NCBI GenBank assembly: GCA_004298045.1
Contig: SCRM01000019.1
Location: forward strand, 124,001-188,000
Source: Rhodanobacter sp.
GTDB lineage: Bacteria; Pseudomonadota; Gammaproteobacteria; Xanthomonadales; Rhodanobacteraceae
Direction: 5' to 3'
DNA length: 64,000 bases
The notes under the pieces are model-generated. The model worked only from the letters and a program-made list of their open reading frames with translations. It was not told the DNA's origin and made no database searches. A program made the translations under genes and the position numbers. The stretch's first letter is position 1. The number at the start of each line of letters is the position of its first letter. Of the stretch, positions 1 to 8,576 are shown in pieces.

Positions 1-753
1 CTCGCGTGCCGAGGCAAAGCTGCGCCGCGTCGGGTGCGGCCGGTCACCAGGCAAGTCCAATACGCCCGGCGGCGCGGCATACTGCGCCACCCACCATGCC
101 TCGTCGGCGGCATCCGCGCCGCGCGCGGCCGGCTCGCCGAGCGCCAGGGCGTAATCGGCAAACGCCGGCGCTGACGCCAGCGTGGCGGTTGCCGCACCGG
201 CGCGCTGGGTATACAAGGCACCCAGCTCGCGCACGATCACCCACCACGACCAGCCATCGCACACCAGATGGTGGGCGCACAGCAGCAGCACGTGTTCGTC
301 CTCCCCCAGCTGCAGCAGCTCGGCACGCCAGAGCGGCCCATGTTCGAGGTCGAACGCGGTGGACACCATCGCCGTGCGGCGCGCGTCCAGCGCTGCGGCC
401 CGGGCGCTCGCATCCAGCGCGGAAAGGTCTGACCGGACTACCGCAAAGTGCAGCGCTTCCGCCACGCAAAACGTCTCGCCGTCCGGGCCGAAGGTGGCGC
501 GCAGGGAGTCGTGGCGATCCACCAGATCCTGCAGCGCATCCAGCAGTGCGTCGCGCCTGAGCGCGCCGCGCAGGGTGAGCGCCACCGCTTCGTTGTACGC
601 CAGCGACGCGGCGTCGCCCTGCTTGGCCGCCAGCCAGATCTCGCGTTGCGCCTCAGTGCTGGGTACCACGCGGGCCAGCGCCGGCGCCGCGAACGGGTCG
701 TAGTCGACCGCGGGCGCGCCGCTGCCGCGGGCGGGTTCGACCGGCGTGTTCAT
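1..753 (-). CDS. NRPS condensation-domain protein (N-terminal part, runs off window)
   Basis: This protein begins at an ATG overlapping the stop of the upstream NRPS/PKS gene (ATGA), and 251 codons are visible before the window edge. I translated it by hand. It contains a condensation domain: a C1-like PSTEAQREIW at residues 31-40 and the catalytic HHLVCDG at 161-167, matching HHxxxDG. In NRPSs this domain joins the upstream acyl or aminoacyl chain to the next aminoacyl-carrier protein. It directly follows an aminotransferase module, so it should accept the beta-amino intermediate made by the preceding protein. More modules probably lie to the left, outside the window. The family assignment is firm, but the substrate is unknown. 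Confidence 0.9.
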   Translation of the reverse strand, partial: MNTPVEPARGSGAPAVDYDPFAAPALARVVPSTEAQREIWLAAKQGDAASLAYNEAVALTLRGALRRDALLDALQDLVDRHDSLRATFGPDGETFCVAEALHFAVVRSDLSALDASARAAALDARRTAMVSTAFDLEHGPLWRAELLQLGEDEHVLLLCAHHLVCDGWSWWVIVRELGALYTQRAGAATATLASAPAFADYALALGEPAARGADAADEAWWVAQYAAPPGVLDLPGDRPHPTRRSFASARE

Positions 754-3700
754 GGTTCCACCTTGAGGTATTTGCCGGGCTGGGCGGGGTTGGGCACAAA
801 CCAGCACGGCGTGCCATCGGGCTCGCGTCCAAGCCGCGCGCCGGGCACCGGCGGGTGCGCGGCATCCATCGCGGTATGGGCAACAGCCGCCTTGCGCGGC
901 AGGAATTCGGCCTCCTGCAGCTCGACCACCGACGCCTTGAACGCCTGCGTGATGAGCCGGAAATCCGCCTCGCTGTGCGCGGTGGTGAAGAAACACGGAA
1001 AGTGGTCGAGGATGTGCACGCCGCGGCTGCGCATCATCGCGAACAGGAGATCCTGCAGCGGATGCTCTTCGAGAAACTGCGTGCGCCACAGCGAGGCGGA
1101 TTGCTTGATCGCGATCGGCGCCCCCACTTCCACGCAGAAGCCATTGAGCTCGTCGGCGAATGCCGCGGTGCGCGCGTTGAGCCGCTCCTGCAGCGCCGGG
1201 CCTTCGCGTTTCAGGTGTTCCAGCACAGCCTTCGCCGCGGCCAGCGCCAGCGGATGGCGCACGAAGGTGCCGGCGAAATAGGTGACGCCCACGGTGGGAA
1301 TCGAAGCATCCCCGTACTGCCACTGGCCGCCATCCAGCGCATCCATGTACTGCCGCTTGCCGGCGATCACGCCGATCTGATAACCGCCGCCGATCACCTT
1401 GCCGTAGGTGGCGAGATCGGCGTCGATGCCGAACAGGCCCTGGGTGCCGCGCGGGTGCGCGCGAAAGCCGGTGACGATCTCGTCGAAGATGCACAGCGCG
1501 CCCTGCTCGGCGGTGAGCCTGCGCACCTCGCGCAAGAACGCCACCGGCTGGAAATCCGGGCGCCGGCTCTGCACCGGCTCGATCAGCACGGCGGCCAGCT
1601 CGCCCGCATGCGCGGCAATCCAGGCGAGCGACTCCGGCGTGCCGTAGTCCAGCACGATCACGTGCTCGGCGGTGTTGCGCAAAATGCCCGGCGCCGCCGG
1701 CACCGCATGCAGCTTCCTGGTGCCGCGCACGATCACTTCGTCGACGATGCCGTGATACGAACCGCTGAACAGCACGATGGTTTCGCGCCCGGTCACCGTG
1801 CGCGCGATGCGGATCGCGCCCAGCACCGCCTCCGAGCCGGTATTGCACAGCGCCGCGCGCTCGTGCCCGGTGACTTCGCACACGAGGTCGGCCACCTCAC
1901 CGGCCAGCGGGTGCTGCGGGCCGATTTCGTAACCGAGGTCGAGCTGCCTGCGGATCGCCTCCAGCACGAAATCCGGCTGCCAGCCGAACAGGCTCATGCC
2001 AAAACCGTTCAACGCGTCGACGTAGTCGTTGCCGTCGAGGTCCCACAGGTGCGCGCCTTTCGAACGCTCCACCACCACCTGGTAGATGATCTCCTTGAGC
2101 AGCGGGCGGAAGCCGTTGACCACGCGCGGGTCGGCCATGCGCGCGCGATGCGCCTGGGTGTACGTCTTGGATTGCTGCGTGCGCGCCACATAGCGCGCGA
2201 TGAAGCGGTCCAGCAGGCCGCGCTGGCGCGGCGTGAGCGGATCGCGGTCGGTATGGATGCGCGCAATCGCGCCAAAGGCCTGCTTGACGTCGTAGTGCAC
2301 GTGCGCCGCACCAGGGTCGCCGGCAACGACCGGAGGCGCTACGACTGGCGCCGGGTTTGCGCTCGCTGCCGGAGCCGGCGCGGCGGGCACGGCCATCGGC
2401 GCCGCGCCGCCCAGCAACGCAAGCTGCTGCGCCATGAGCTGCATCTGCTGGGCGATCACCTGCTGCACGTAGCCACTTGGCGCGCCGGCCGCGATCGCCA
2501 GCGGCGCGGCAGCAGCGGCTACCGCCGGGACGACCGGCGTGGCAACAGCCGGCGGCGCGGCATCCGGCGGCAGCTTCGCATCCAGCAACGCGGCGAGGCT
2601 GGCGAAGCTCGCGGCGTCGCCCATCAGCTCGCGAAAACTCACCGGCGCGCCGAACGTTTTCGATACCTGCAATGCGAGCTGGGTGAGCATCAGGCTGTCC
2701 AGCCCCAACTCGATGAAGTTCGCGTTCGCGTCGGCGTCGGCGAGATCCAGCCCGGCCACATCCTCAAACGCGGACTTGAGCCTGGTGATCAGGGAAGCGG
2801 TGCGATCGGCGGCAGCAGCAACGGGCATGACGGTGTCTCCGGAAAACGGGGTGGCCGCGACCGCCGGTGGCGACGTCGATGCCGGCACGGCATCGACCCA
2901 ATGGCGTTCGCGCGCAAACGGATAGGTGGGCAGGCACAACCGCCGGCGTACGCGCCGACGATCCAGTGCGGCGAGGTCGACGGCGCAGCCGCGGCACCAC
3001 AGCACAGCCACGGCCCTGCGCACGGCTGCGGTTTCGTCGACCACGGTCGCATCCAACGACGCCACTGCGCTGCCGCCGTGCTGGCGCAGCAACGGCTGCT
3101 GGCGCACCACGGCGGTCAATACCGTGCGCGGGCCGACTTCCAGCACGACGCGGCCGGGGGTGGCGAGCACCGTCTGCGCCGCCGCGGAGAAACGCACCGG
3201 CGCGCGCAACTGGTTGGCCCAGTAATCGGCCGACTGCACCGTGGCGGGGTCCAGCAATTGCCCGGTCACGGTGGACACGATCGGCAGGCTCGGTACGTGG
3301 CGCGCCACCGCTTCGGCCGCGGCGTGGAACGGCGCCACCGCCGGTTCCATCAGGGCGGAATGGAACGCATGCGAGGTGTGCAGCGGGCGGCAGGCGATGC
3401 CGCGCGCCGCAAGGCTGGCGGCCAGTGCCGCGACGGCCTCGCTCGCGCCGGCGACGACACCGGCACCCGGCGCGTTTTCCACCGCCAGCGTGAGGTCGGC
3501 CGGCAACTGCGCGCGCAGTTCGTCGGCCGGCATGCGTACCGACAGCATCGCGCCGGGCGGTTGCGCCTGCATCAGGGCCGCACGCTGGATGACGAGCCGC
3601 ATCGCGTCTTCCGGCGTGAACACGCCGGCCAGCGCGGCCGCGGCGAATTCGCCGACGCTGTGGCCGACCAGCGCCACCGGTTCGGCACCGAGGCTGCGCC

Positions 3701-6700
3701 ACCATTGTGCCAGCGCGTATTCCATCGCAAAAATCGCCGGCTGCATCACCGCGGTGGGCAGCAGCGCATCAGGGTCGTCGCTCCACAGGCGTTCACGCAG
3801 GTCGAAACCCGCACTGCCCTGCGCCGCCGCCATGCAGGCATCGAACGCGTCGCGGAATACCGGCTCGGCGGCATGCAGCGCGCGCCCCATGCCAGGGTAG
3901 GTCGAACCCTGGCCGGGGAACGCGAACACGACCCCGCTCGCCGGAGCATCGCCCTGCTCGGGCACCGCCAGCGCGCGCAGCCGGGCCACCGCATCGGGCC
4001 CGTCCTGCGCCACCACGGCGACGCGCCGGGCAAATGCCTTGCGGCCAATGGCAAGCGTCCACGCCACGTCGGCCAGGTTCGCCTCGGGGTGGGTCTGCAA
4101 ATGCTCGGCGAGATTGGCGGCGGCCGCGCGCAAAGCCAGCGACGTGCGCGCCGACAGGCACAGCAGTTGCGGCCCGGCGGCCGGCTCGCTGGCCGCACGC
4201 AGCGGCGCCTCTTCCAGCACCACGTGCGCATTGGTGCCACCCACGCCGAACGCGCTGACGCCGGCGCGGCGCGGGACGTCGCGCCGCGGCCACGGCGTCG
4301 CGCGGTCATTGACGCAAAACGGCGAGGCAGCGAGATCGAATGCCGGGTTGGGCGTGTGGTAATGCAGGCTGGGCGGCAGCGTTTCGCGTTCGAGCGCCAG
4401 TGCGGTCTTGATCACGCTGGCAACGCCCGCGGCAATCACCATGTGGCCGACGTTGCTCTTGAGCGAGCCGATGCGGCAGTAGCCGGTGTCCGGCGTCTGC
4501 GCCTGGAACGCACGGGTCAGGCCTTCCAGCTCGATCGGGTCGCCAATCGGGGTGGCGGTACCGTGGCATTCGACGTAGTCGATGCTGCGCGCCGGCACGT
4601 CGGCGCGCGCCAGCGCCTTGGCGATGACCGCCGCCTGCCCGGCGCTGCTCGGCGCCATGAAACTCGCCTTGCCACCGCCGTCGTTGTTGACCGCGCCACC
4701 GCGGATTACGGCGATCACCGGGTCGCCATCGGCCAGCGCTTCCGACCAGCGCCGCAGCAGCACCACGCCGGCGCCGTCGCTGAACACCGTGCCGGCGGCC
4801 TGCGCATCGAAGCTGCGCGTGTGGCCATCCGGCGAAAGCATGCTGCCGGCCTGGGCCAGGTAACCGCTGCGCGGCGGACAGGTGATGGCGGCGCCGCCGG
4901 CCAGCGCCAGGTCGCAGCGGCCGCTGCGCAAGGCCTCGACCGCCTCGCAGATCGCCACCAGCGAGGTGGAGCACGCGGTATTCAGGCTGATCGCCGGACC
5001 GGTCAGGTCGAGCCGGTGGGCAATACGGGTGGCGACGTAGTCCTTCTCGTTCGCCAGCATGGTCTGGAACGCGCCGAAGCTCTCCACCAGTTCCGGGTGT
5101 GCGGCCAGCTGGTGTTGGAAATATGTGGCGTTGTGCATGCCGGCAAACACGCCGACCTCGGCATCATCCGCACCCGGCACGTGGCCGGCGCGCTCCATGC
5201 ACGCCCAGCACAATTCCAGCAGCACGCGCTGCTGCGGGTCGGTGAGCTCGGCCTCGCGCGGCGTCACGCCAAAAAACGCGGCGTCGAACTTGTCCACGTC
5301 GGCCAGCACGCCGCGCGCCGGCACGTAGGCCGGGTCGTTGCGCGTGGCCACGGGGATCGACGGATCGAGCTCGTCCGTCGCAAACCGCGTAATCGACTCG
5401 CGCCCGGCGCACAGGTTGTCCCAGAACGCCTCGACATCCGCCGCACCGGGAAAGCGCCCGGCCACGGCGATGATGGCGATCGGCTCCTCGGCGGATGCGT
5501 GGCGCTCCGCACGCGGCGCCGCCGGCGCGACAGCGGTCAGTGCACGCGCCAGGCCGGCTGGCGTCGGGTCGTCGAAAAACGCCGCGGGCGAGGGCGCGTC
5601 GCCATACGCGGCGCGGATCGCGGTGATCGCCTCAAGCGCCAGCAACGAGCTGCCGCCCAGCTCGAAAAAATGATCGTGCCGACCCACCGCGTCGAGCTCG
5701 AGCGTATCCGCAAACACGGCGCACAGCTTGGCTTCCAGCGCGTTGCGCGGCGCCGCGAACGGCTGCGCCAGCGCGGGCCGCTGGCGGTCCGGGGCCGGCA
5801 ACGCATGGCGATCGAGCTTGCCGTTGGCAGTGACCGGCAGGCGTTCGAGGCACACGATGCGCGCCGGCAGCATGAAATCGGGCAGCCGTTGCGCCAGCGC
5901 AGCGCGTACCGCTGGCGGCGACAGCGTCGACGCACCCACCACATAGGCCACGAGCTGTTTGCGTCCCGGGCGATCCTCGCGCACCAGCACCGCGCCGTCG
6001 CGCACGTCGGCCACGACGCGCAGCGCCGCTTCCACCTCGCCCGGCTCGATGCGGTGGCCGTTGATCTTCACCTGCGCGTCGAGGCGCCCGACAAACTCCA
6101 GCGCCCCATCCGGCAACCGGCGCACGCGATCGCCGGTGCGATAGCACCGCTCGTGGTGCTGCGGATCGAGGACGAAACGCTCCGCAGTCAGCGCCGGCTG
6201 ATGGCGGTAGCCGCGCGCCACGCCACCCCCGCCGATCAGGAGCTCGCCCACCGTGCCATCCGGCACTGCGGCACCCGCGGCATCGACGATGTGCAGCGTG
6301 GTGTCCGCGATCGGCCGGCCGATAGGAATGCTCGCGCCCTCGGCCGGCAGGTCGCGTGGGATGGCATAGGTGGCGGCGAACGTGGTGCATTCGGTCGGGC
6401 CGTAGCCGTTGATGATCGTCGTGCCCGGCAATGCCGCCAGCGCGCGCCGCACGTGCGCCACCGACAGTGCTTCCCCGCCGATCAGGAGCTGCCGCAACGG
6501 CGTCAGTTGCCGCACGTCCTCATCCACCACCGCGTTGAACAACGCGGCGGTCAGCCACGCGGTATCCACGCGTTGGCTTGCAAGGGTCGCGCCCAGCCCG
6601 TGCGCGGTCGGCACGCGCTCGGCGTGGATGACGCAGGTGCCGCCGTTGAGCAACGCGGCCCAGATCTCGAAGGTGGAGGCATCGAACCCCAGCGGCGCGG

Positions 6701-7316
6701 CGTGCAGCACCCGCGGCTGGCCGCCGAGCTGCACGTAATCCACACCGCGCACCAGCCGCAAGATGCCGCGATGGGTGATTTCCACACCCTTGGGCGTGCC
6801 AGTGGAGCCGGAGGTGAACATGACGTAGGCCAGCGCGTCGGCATTCGCCACCGGCGACGCAAGCCCGTTGTCCTCGCTGTCCAGCGCGGCCAATGCCGTG
6901 CATGCCACGCCGTCGGCACCGGGTACGCCGATGGTGAACGCCACCCCGGCATCGGCCAGCAGCTGGCGCAGGCGGGCGGGCGGGTCGCGTGGATCGAGCG
7001 GCAGGTACGCGGCGCCCGCCATGAGCACGCCAAGCAGCGCCACCAGCGCTTCCGGCGAGCGCTCCAGCAGCACGCCAACGAGGTCGCCGGCGGCCACGCC
7101 GTGGCGCCTGAGACCGGCCGCAACGCGCTGCGCGCGGCGGGCGAGTTCGCCGTAAGTCAGCGCACCGCCAAGCCAGGCCACGGCCTGCGCGTCGGGGTTG
7201 ACCGCCGCCACCCGGGCAAACGCGGCGTGCACGGTTGGCGCTTCGGCGTCCATGCCCGGCACTCCGGGCGCCGCCGGCAGCTCGTGCTCGGAAGCGGGCG
7301 CCATGGGATGGGTCAT
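750..7316 (-). CDS. Hybrid NRPS/PKS with integrated aminotransferase (A-PCP-KS-AT-ACP-AMT)
   Basis: This is a 2188-residue mega-enzyme. Its start is placed at the ATG overlapping the stop of the JmjC-like gene (ATGA); a longer upstream frame would run into that gene. Domains in order: adenylation (about 25-505, with FTSGSTGTPKG at 167-177, YGPTE at 305-309 and A10 lysine K500), PCP (Ser557 in LGGSS), ketosynthase (about 611-1040; Cys782, His918, His958), acyltransferase (about 1128-1440; GHSVGEF with Ser1220, and HAFH at 1316-1319, typical of malonyl-specific ATs), ACP (Ser1541), an Ala/Pro- and Gln-rich linker, and a class III PLP aminotransferase (about 1715-2145; Lys1973 in YGKVIGGG). No ketoreductase, dehydratase or enoylreductase is seen. 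The order resembles the KS-AT-ACP-AMT part of iturin/mycosubtilin synthetases, so a beta-keto intermediate is probably converted to a beta-amine. The substrate of the A domain was not decoded. Confidence 0.93.
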   Translation of the reverse strand: MTHPMAPASEHELPAAPGVPGMDAEAPTVHAAFARVAAVNPDAQAVAWLGGALTYGELARRAQRVAAGLRRHGVAAGDLVGVLLERSPEALVALLGVLMAGAAYLPLDPRDPPARLRQLLADAGVAFTIGVPGADGVACTALAALDSEDNGLASPVANADALAYVMFTSGSTGTPKGVEITHRGILRLVRGVDYVQLGGQPRVLHAAPLGFDASTFEIWAALLNGGTCVIHAERVPTAHGLGATLASQRVDTAWLTAALFNAVVDEDVRQLTPLRQLLIGGEALSVAHVRRALAALPGTTIINGYGPTECTTFAATYAIPRDLPAEGASIPIGRPIADTTLHIVDAAGAAVPDGTVGELLIGGGGVARGYRHQPALTAERFVLDPQHHERCYRTGDRVRRLPDGALEFVGRLDAQVKINGHRIEPGEVEAALRVVADVRDGAVLVREDRPGRKQLVAYVVGASTLSPPAVRAALAQRLPDFMLPARIVCLERLPVTANGKLDRHALPAPDRQRPALAQPFAAPRNALEAKLCAVFADTLELDAVGRHDHFFELGGSSLLALEAITAIRAAYGDAPSPAAFFDDPTPAGLARALTAVAPAAPRAERHASAEEPIAIIAVAGRFPGAADVEAFWDNLCAGRESITRFATDELDPSIPVATRNDPAYVPARGVLADVDKFDAAFFGVTPREAELTDPQQRVLLELCWACMERAGHVPGADDAEVGVFAGMHNATYFQHQLAAHPELVESFGAFQTMLANEKDYVATRIAHRLDLTGPAISLNTACSTSLVAICEAVEALRSGRCDLALAGGAAITCPPRSGYLAQAGSMLSPDGHTRSFDAQAAGTVFSDGAGVVLLRRWSEALADGDPVIAVIRGGAVNNDGGGKASFMAPSSAGQAAVIAKALARADVPARSIDYVECHGTATPIGDPIELEGLTRAFQAQTPDTGYCRIGSLKSNVGHMVIAAGVASVIKTALALERETLPPSLHYHTPNPAFDLAASPFCVNDRATPWPRRDVPRRAGVSAFGVGGTNAHVVLEEAPLRAASEPAAGPQLLCLSARTSLALRAAAANLAEHLQTHPEANLADVAWTLAIGRKAFARRVAVVAQDGPDAVARLRALAVPEQGDAPASGVVFAFPGQGSTYPGMGRALHAAEPVFRDAFDACMAAAQGSAGFDLRERLWSDDPDALLPTAVMQPAIFAMEYALAQWWRSLGAEPVALVGHSVGEFAAAALAGVFTPEDAMRLVIQRAALMQAQPPGAMLSVRMPADELRAQLPADLTLAVENAPGAGVVAGASEAVAALAASLAARGIACRPLHTSHAFHSALMEPAVAPFHAAAEAVARHVPSLPIVSTVTGQLLDPATVQSADYWANQLRAPVRFSAAAQTVLATPGRVVLEVGPRTVLTAVVRQQPLLRQHGGSAVASLDATVVDETAAVRRAVAVLWCRGCAVDLAALDRRRVRRRLCLPTYPFARERHWVDAVPASTSPPAVAATPFSGDTVMPVAAAADRTASLITRLKSAFEDVAGLDLADADANANFIELGLDSLMLTQLALQVSKTFGAPVSFRELMGDAASFASLAALLDAKLPPDAAPPAVATPVVPAVAAAAAPLAIAAGAPSGYVQQVIAQQMQLMAQQLALLGGAAPMAVPAAPAPAASANPAPVVAPPVVAGDPGAAHVHYDVKQAFGAIARIHTDRDPLTPRQRGLLDRFIARYVARTQQSKTYTQAHRARMADPRVVNGFRPLLKEIIYQVVVERSKGAHLWDLDGNDYVDALNGFGMSLFGWQPDFVLEAIRRQLDLGYEIGPQHPLAGEVADLVCEVTGHERAALCNTGSEAVLGAIRIARTVTGRETIVLFSGSYHGIVDEVIVRGTRKLHAVPAAPGILRNTAEHVIVLDYGTPESLAWIAAHAGELAAVLIEPVQSRRPDFQPVAFLREVRRLTAEQGALCIFDEIVTGFRAHPRGTQGLFGIDADLATYGKVIGGGYQIGVIAGKRQYMDALDGGQWQYGDASIPTVGVTYFAGTFVRHPLALAAAKAVLEHLKREGPALQERLNARTAAFADELNGFCVEVGAPIAIKQSASLWRTQFLEEHPLQDLLFAMMRSRGVHILDHFPCFFTTAHSEADFRLITQAFKASVVELQEAEFLPRKAAVAHTAMDAAHPPVPGARLGREPDGTPCWFVPNPAQPGKYLKVEP

Positions 7317-8242
7317 GACGGCACGCGCGGTGCTGGTGCATACGCCACGCGGTCCGACCGCGGCGGCAGCCCGCCGCCCAGGCGGGCCTGCCAGTGGCGC
7401 AGCACTCCCGCGGCACGAAAGCCGGCCAGCAACGCGGCATCCAGCACCGCGTTGCGTCCCACCGGCGGCGGCTCGACGCCCCATCCGCGTACCCGCTCGT
7501 GCGCCCGGTGCAGCAATGCATCACGCCGCGTGGCATCGGTGTAATAGGTAAAGCTGATCGTCACCGATGGCTCGTCGCCGTTTTCGACCAGGTGCGGACT
7601 GGTGGACGGCATGTAGGCGCCCATGCCCGGTTCGAGATGGAACACGTGGGCGCGCTCGCGCAGGGATTCCCGCCACTGCAGGCGGTCGCGGCTGTGGGTG
7701 GCGTGGAACAGGTCGCGCGAGGCTTCGCTGGCCGCTTCGGTGTCCTGCTTGTCCCACACGTACAGGGTCTTGCGGCCCTGCACCTGCAAGATGAAGTTGT
7801 GTTCCTTGTCGTAGTGGAACGGCGTGACGGTGTGCGGCGAGGTGAGAAAGATCCAGCCGGCGCGGTAGCCCATGCCGGGGTCGCGCTGCGCGATCCGCGG
7901 CGCGACGCCGTCGAGCACCGCATCCACCAAGGTGCGATACAGCCGATCGCCTTGCACATTGAGCAGTGACATCCACGCCTCGGCATGGGCGAGGTCGCCG
8001 AGCGTCGCCGCTGCGCCGGCACGGTTAGGATGCAGGCCGGGCGCGTCATTGAACGGGGTGCCCGCCGTCACCTGGTTGCTGTGCGTGCGCACGCTGTGCC
8101 GCTGCTCGAGTCGCTTGCCCAGCGCAATCAGCGCATCGCGTTGCAGCAACGGGTGCGCCATCAGGCGGTGGCGCACCGGCTGAACCTGCCACGGCGCAAA
8201 GGCACTCCAGTCAACTTCGATACCGCTCCAATCCTGTGCCAT
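7313..8242 (-). CDS. JmjC/cupin_8-like Fe(II)/2-oxoglutarate oxygenase
   Basis: This is a 309-residue protein. The start is the ATG giving MAQDWSG, because an AGGGGG element lies just upstream; an ATG 54 bases earlier has a poorly placed purine stretch. The centre holds an HxD iron-ligand motif (FHYDKEHN) and, further on, a distal histidine (SPHLVENG), both expected for cupin_8/JmjC-fold dioxygenases. Such enzymes hydroxylate amino-acid side chains, and in biosynthetic clusters often a carrier-bound residue. It is the first gene of the minus-strand operon and overlaps the NRPS/PKS gene by 4 bases, so it probably tailors that product. The substrate is inferred from context only. Confidence 0.82.
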   Translation of the reverse strand: MAQDWSGIEVDWSAFAPWQVQPVRHRLMAHPLLQRDALIALGKRLEQRHSVRTHSNQVTAGTPFNDAPGLHPNRAGAAATLGDLAHAEAWMSLLNVQGDRLYRTLVDAVLDGVAPRIAQRDPGMGYRAGWIFLTSPHTVTPFHYDKEHNFILQVQGRKTLYVWDKQDTEAASEASRDLFHATHSRDRLQWRESLRERAHVFHLEPGMGAYMPSTSPHLVENGDEPSVTISFTYYTDATRRDALLHRAHERVRGWGVEPPPVGRNAVLDAALLAGFRAAGVLRHWQARLGGGLPPRSDRVAYAPAPRVPS

Positions 8243-8576
8243 GCCAGCCCCCTGTAGCCTGTCGCGGCTGCCTGAAGCAGCCCCAAACATCTCCATCCGC
8301 GGTCATCAGGACCTTGTGCAGGCGGTTGCCCACGGCACCGCGATGGAAGGCGGAGTATTGCGCATTTCTGTGATGCACGTCACACTTTTGTTGCGCCCCA
8401 TACGCGCCTGGCCGCGGTGGGCGCACTGGCGACCATCGCAGACCGGCGTGAGACAGGGAGGCGGACGTGGCGTGGAACGTACCCAGGGCAAGCACTGGCG
8501 GGCGAGGTCGCAGGCCACGCATACGGCGTGCCGCCGCGCACGTGCGCCCCACCCTGCTTGCTGGCGCCTGAGCACG
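8243..8576. promoter_or_regulatory. Divergent promoter region between the two biosynthetic operons
   Basis: This 334-base gap separates the minus-strand oxygenase/NRPS operon from the plus-strand amidotransferase operon. It contains a CRP/Clp-like palindrome (listed separately). I see no open reading frame with a good ribosome-binding site and no confident -35/-10 pair. The plus-strand frame stays open through it, but the enzyme downstream needs an N-terminal Cys2, so that extension is not coding. Confidence 0.6.
8369..8384. promoter_or_regulatory. CRP/Clp-like operator
   Basis: The sequence TGTGATGCACGTCACA is a perfect TGTGA-N6-TCACA palindrome, the consensus of CRP-family regulators (Clp in xanthomonads). 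It sits about 127 bases upstream of the oxygenase start and about 190 bases upstream of the amidotransferase start. Two close relatives occur at 21695 and 24271, beside other genes of the same locus. Confidence 0.75.

Noticed and set aside
1300-1900. Substrate specificity code of the adenylation domain
   Set aside because: I tried to read the binding-pocket residues but could not align the variable core reliably without a reference, so no substrate is claimed.
7317-7484. Longer start for the NRPS/PKS protein
   Set aside because: The extra 56 residues lie inside the JmjC-like gene. The ATGA overlap gives a standard coupled start.
855-7544. A 2229-codon open frame on the plus strand
   Set aside because: It is antisense to the NRPS/PKS gene, whose domains and catalytic motifs are unmistakable. 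Its translation is Arg/His/Gly-rich with no recognisable family, as expected for a shadow frame in GC-rich DNA.
8241-8576. Extended start of the amidotransferase
   Set aside because: Class II glutamine amidotransferases need Cys at position 2, which fixes the start at MCGVAG.
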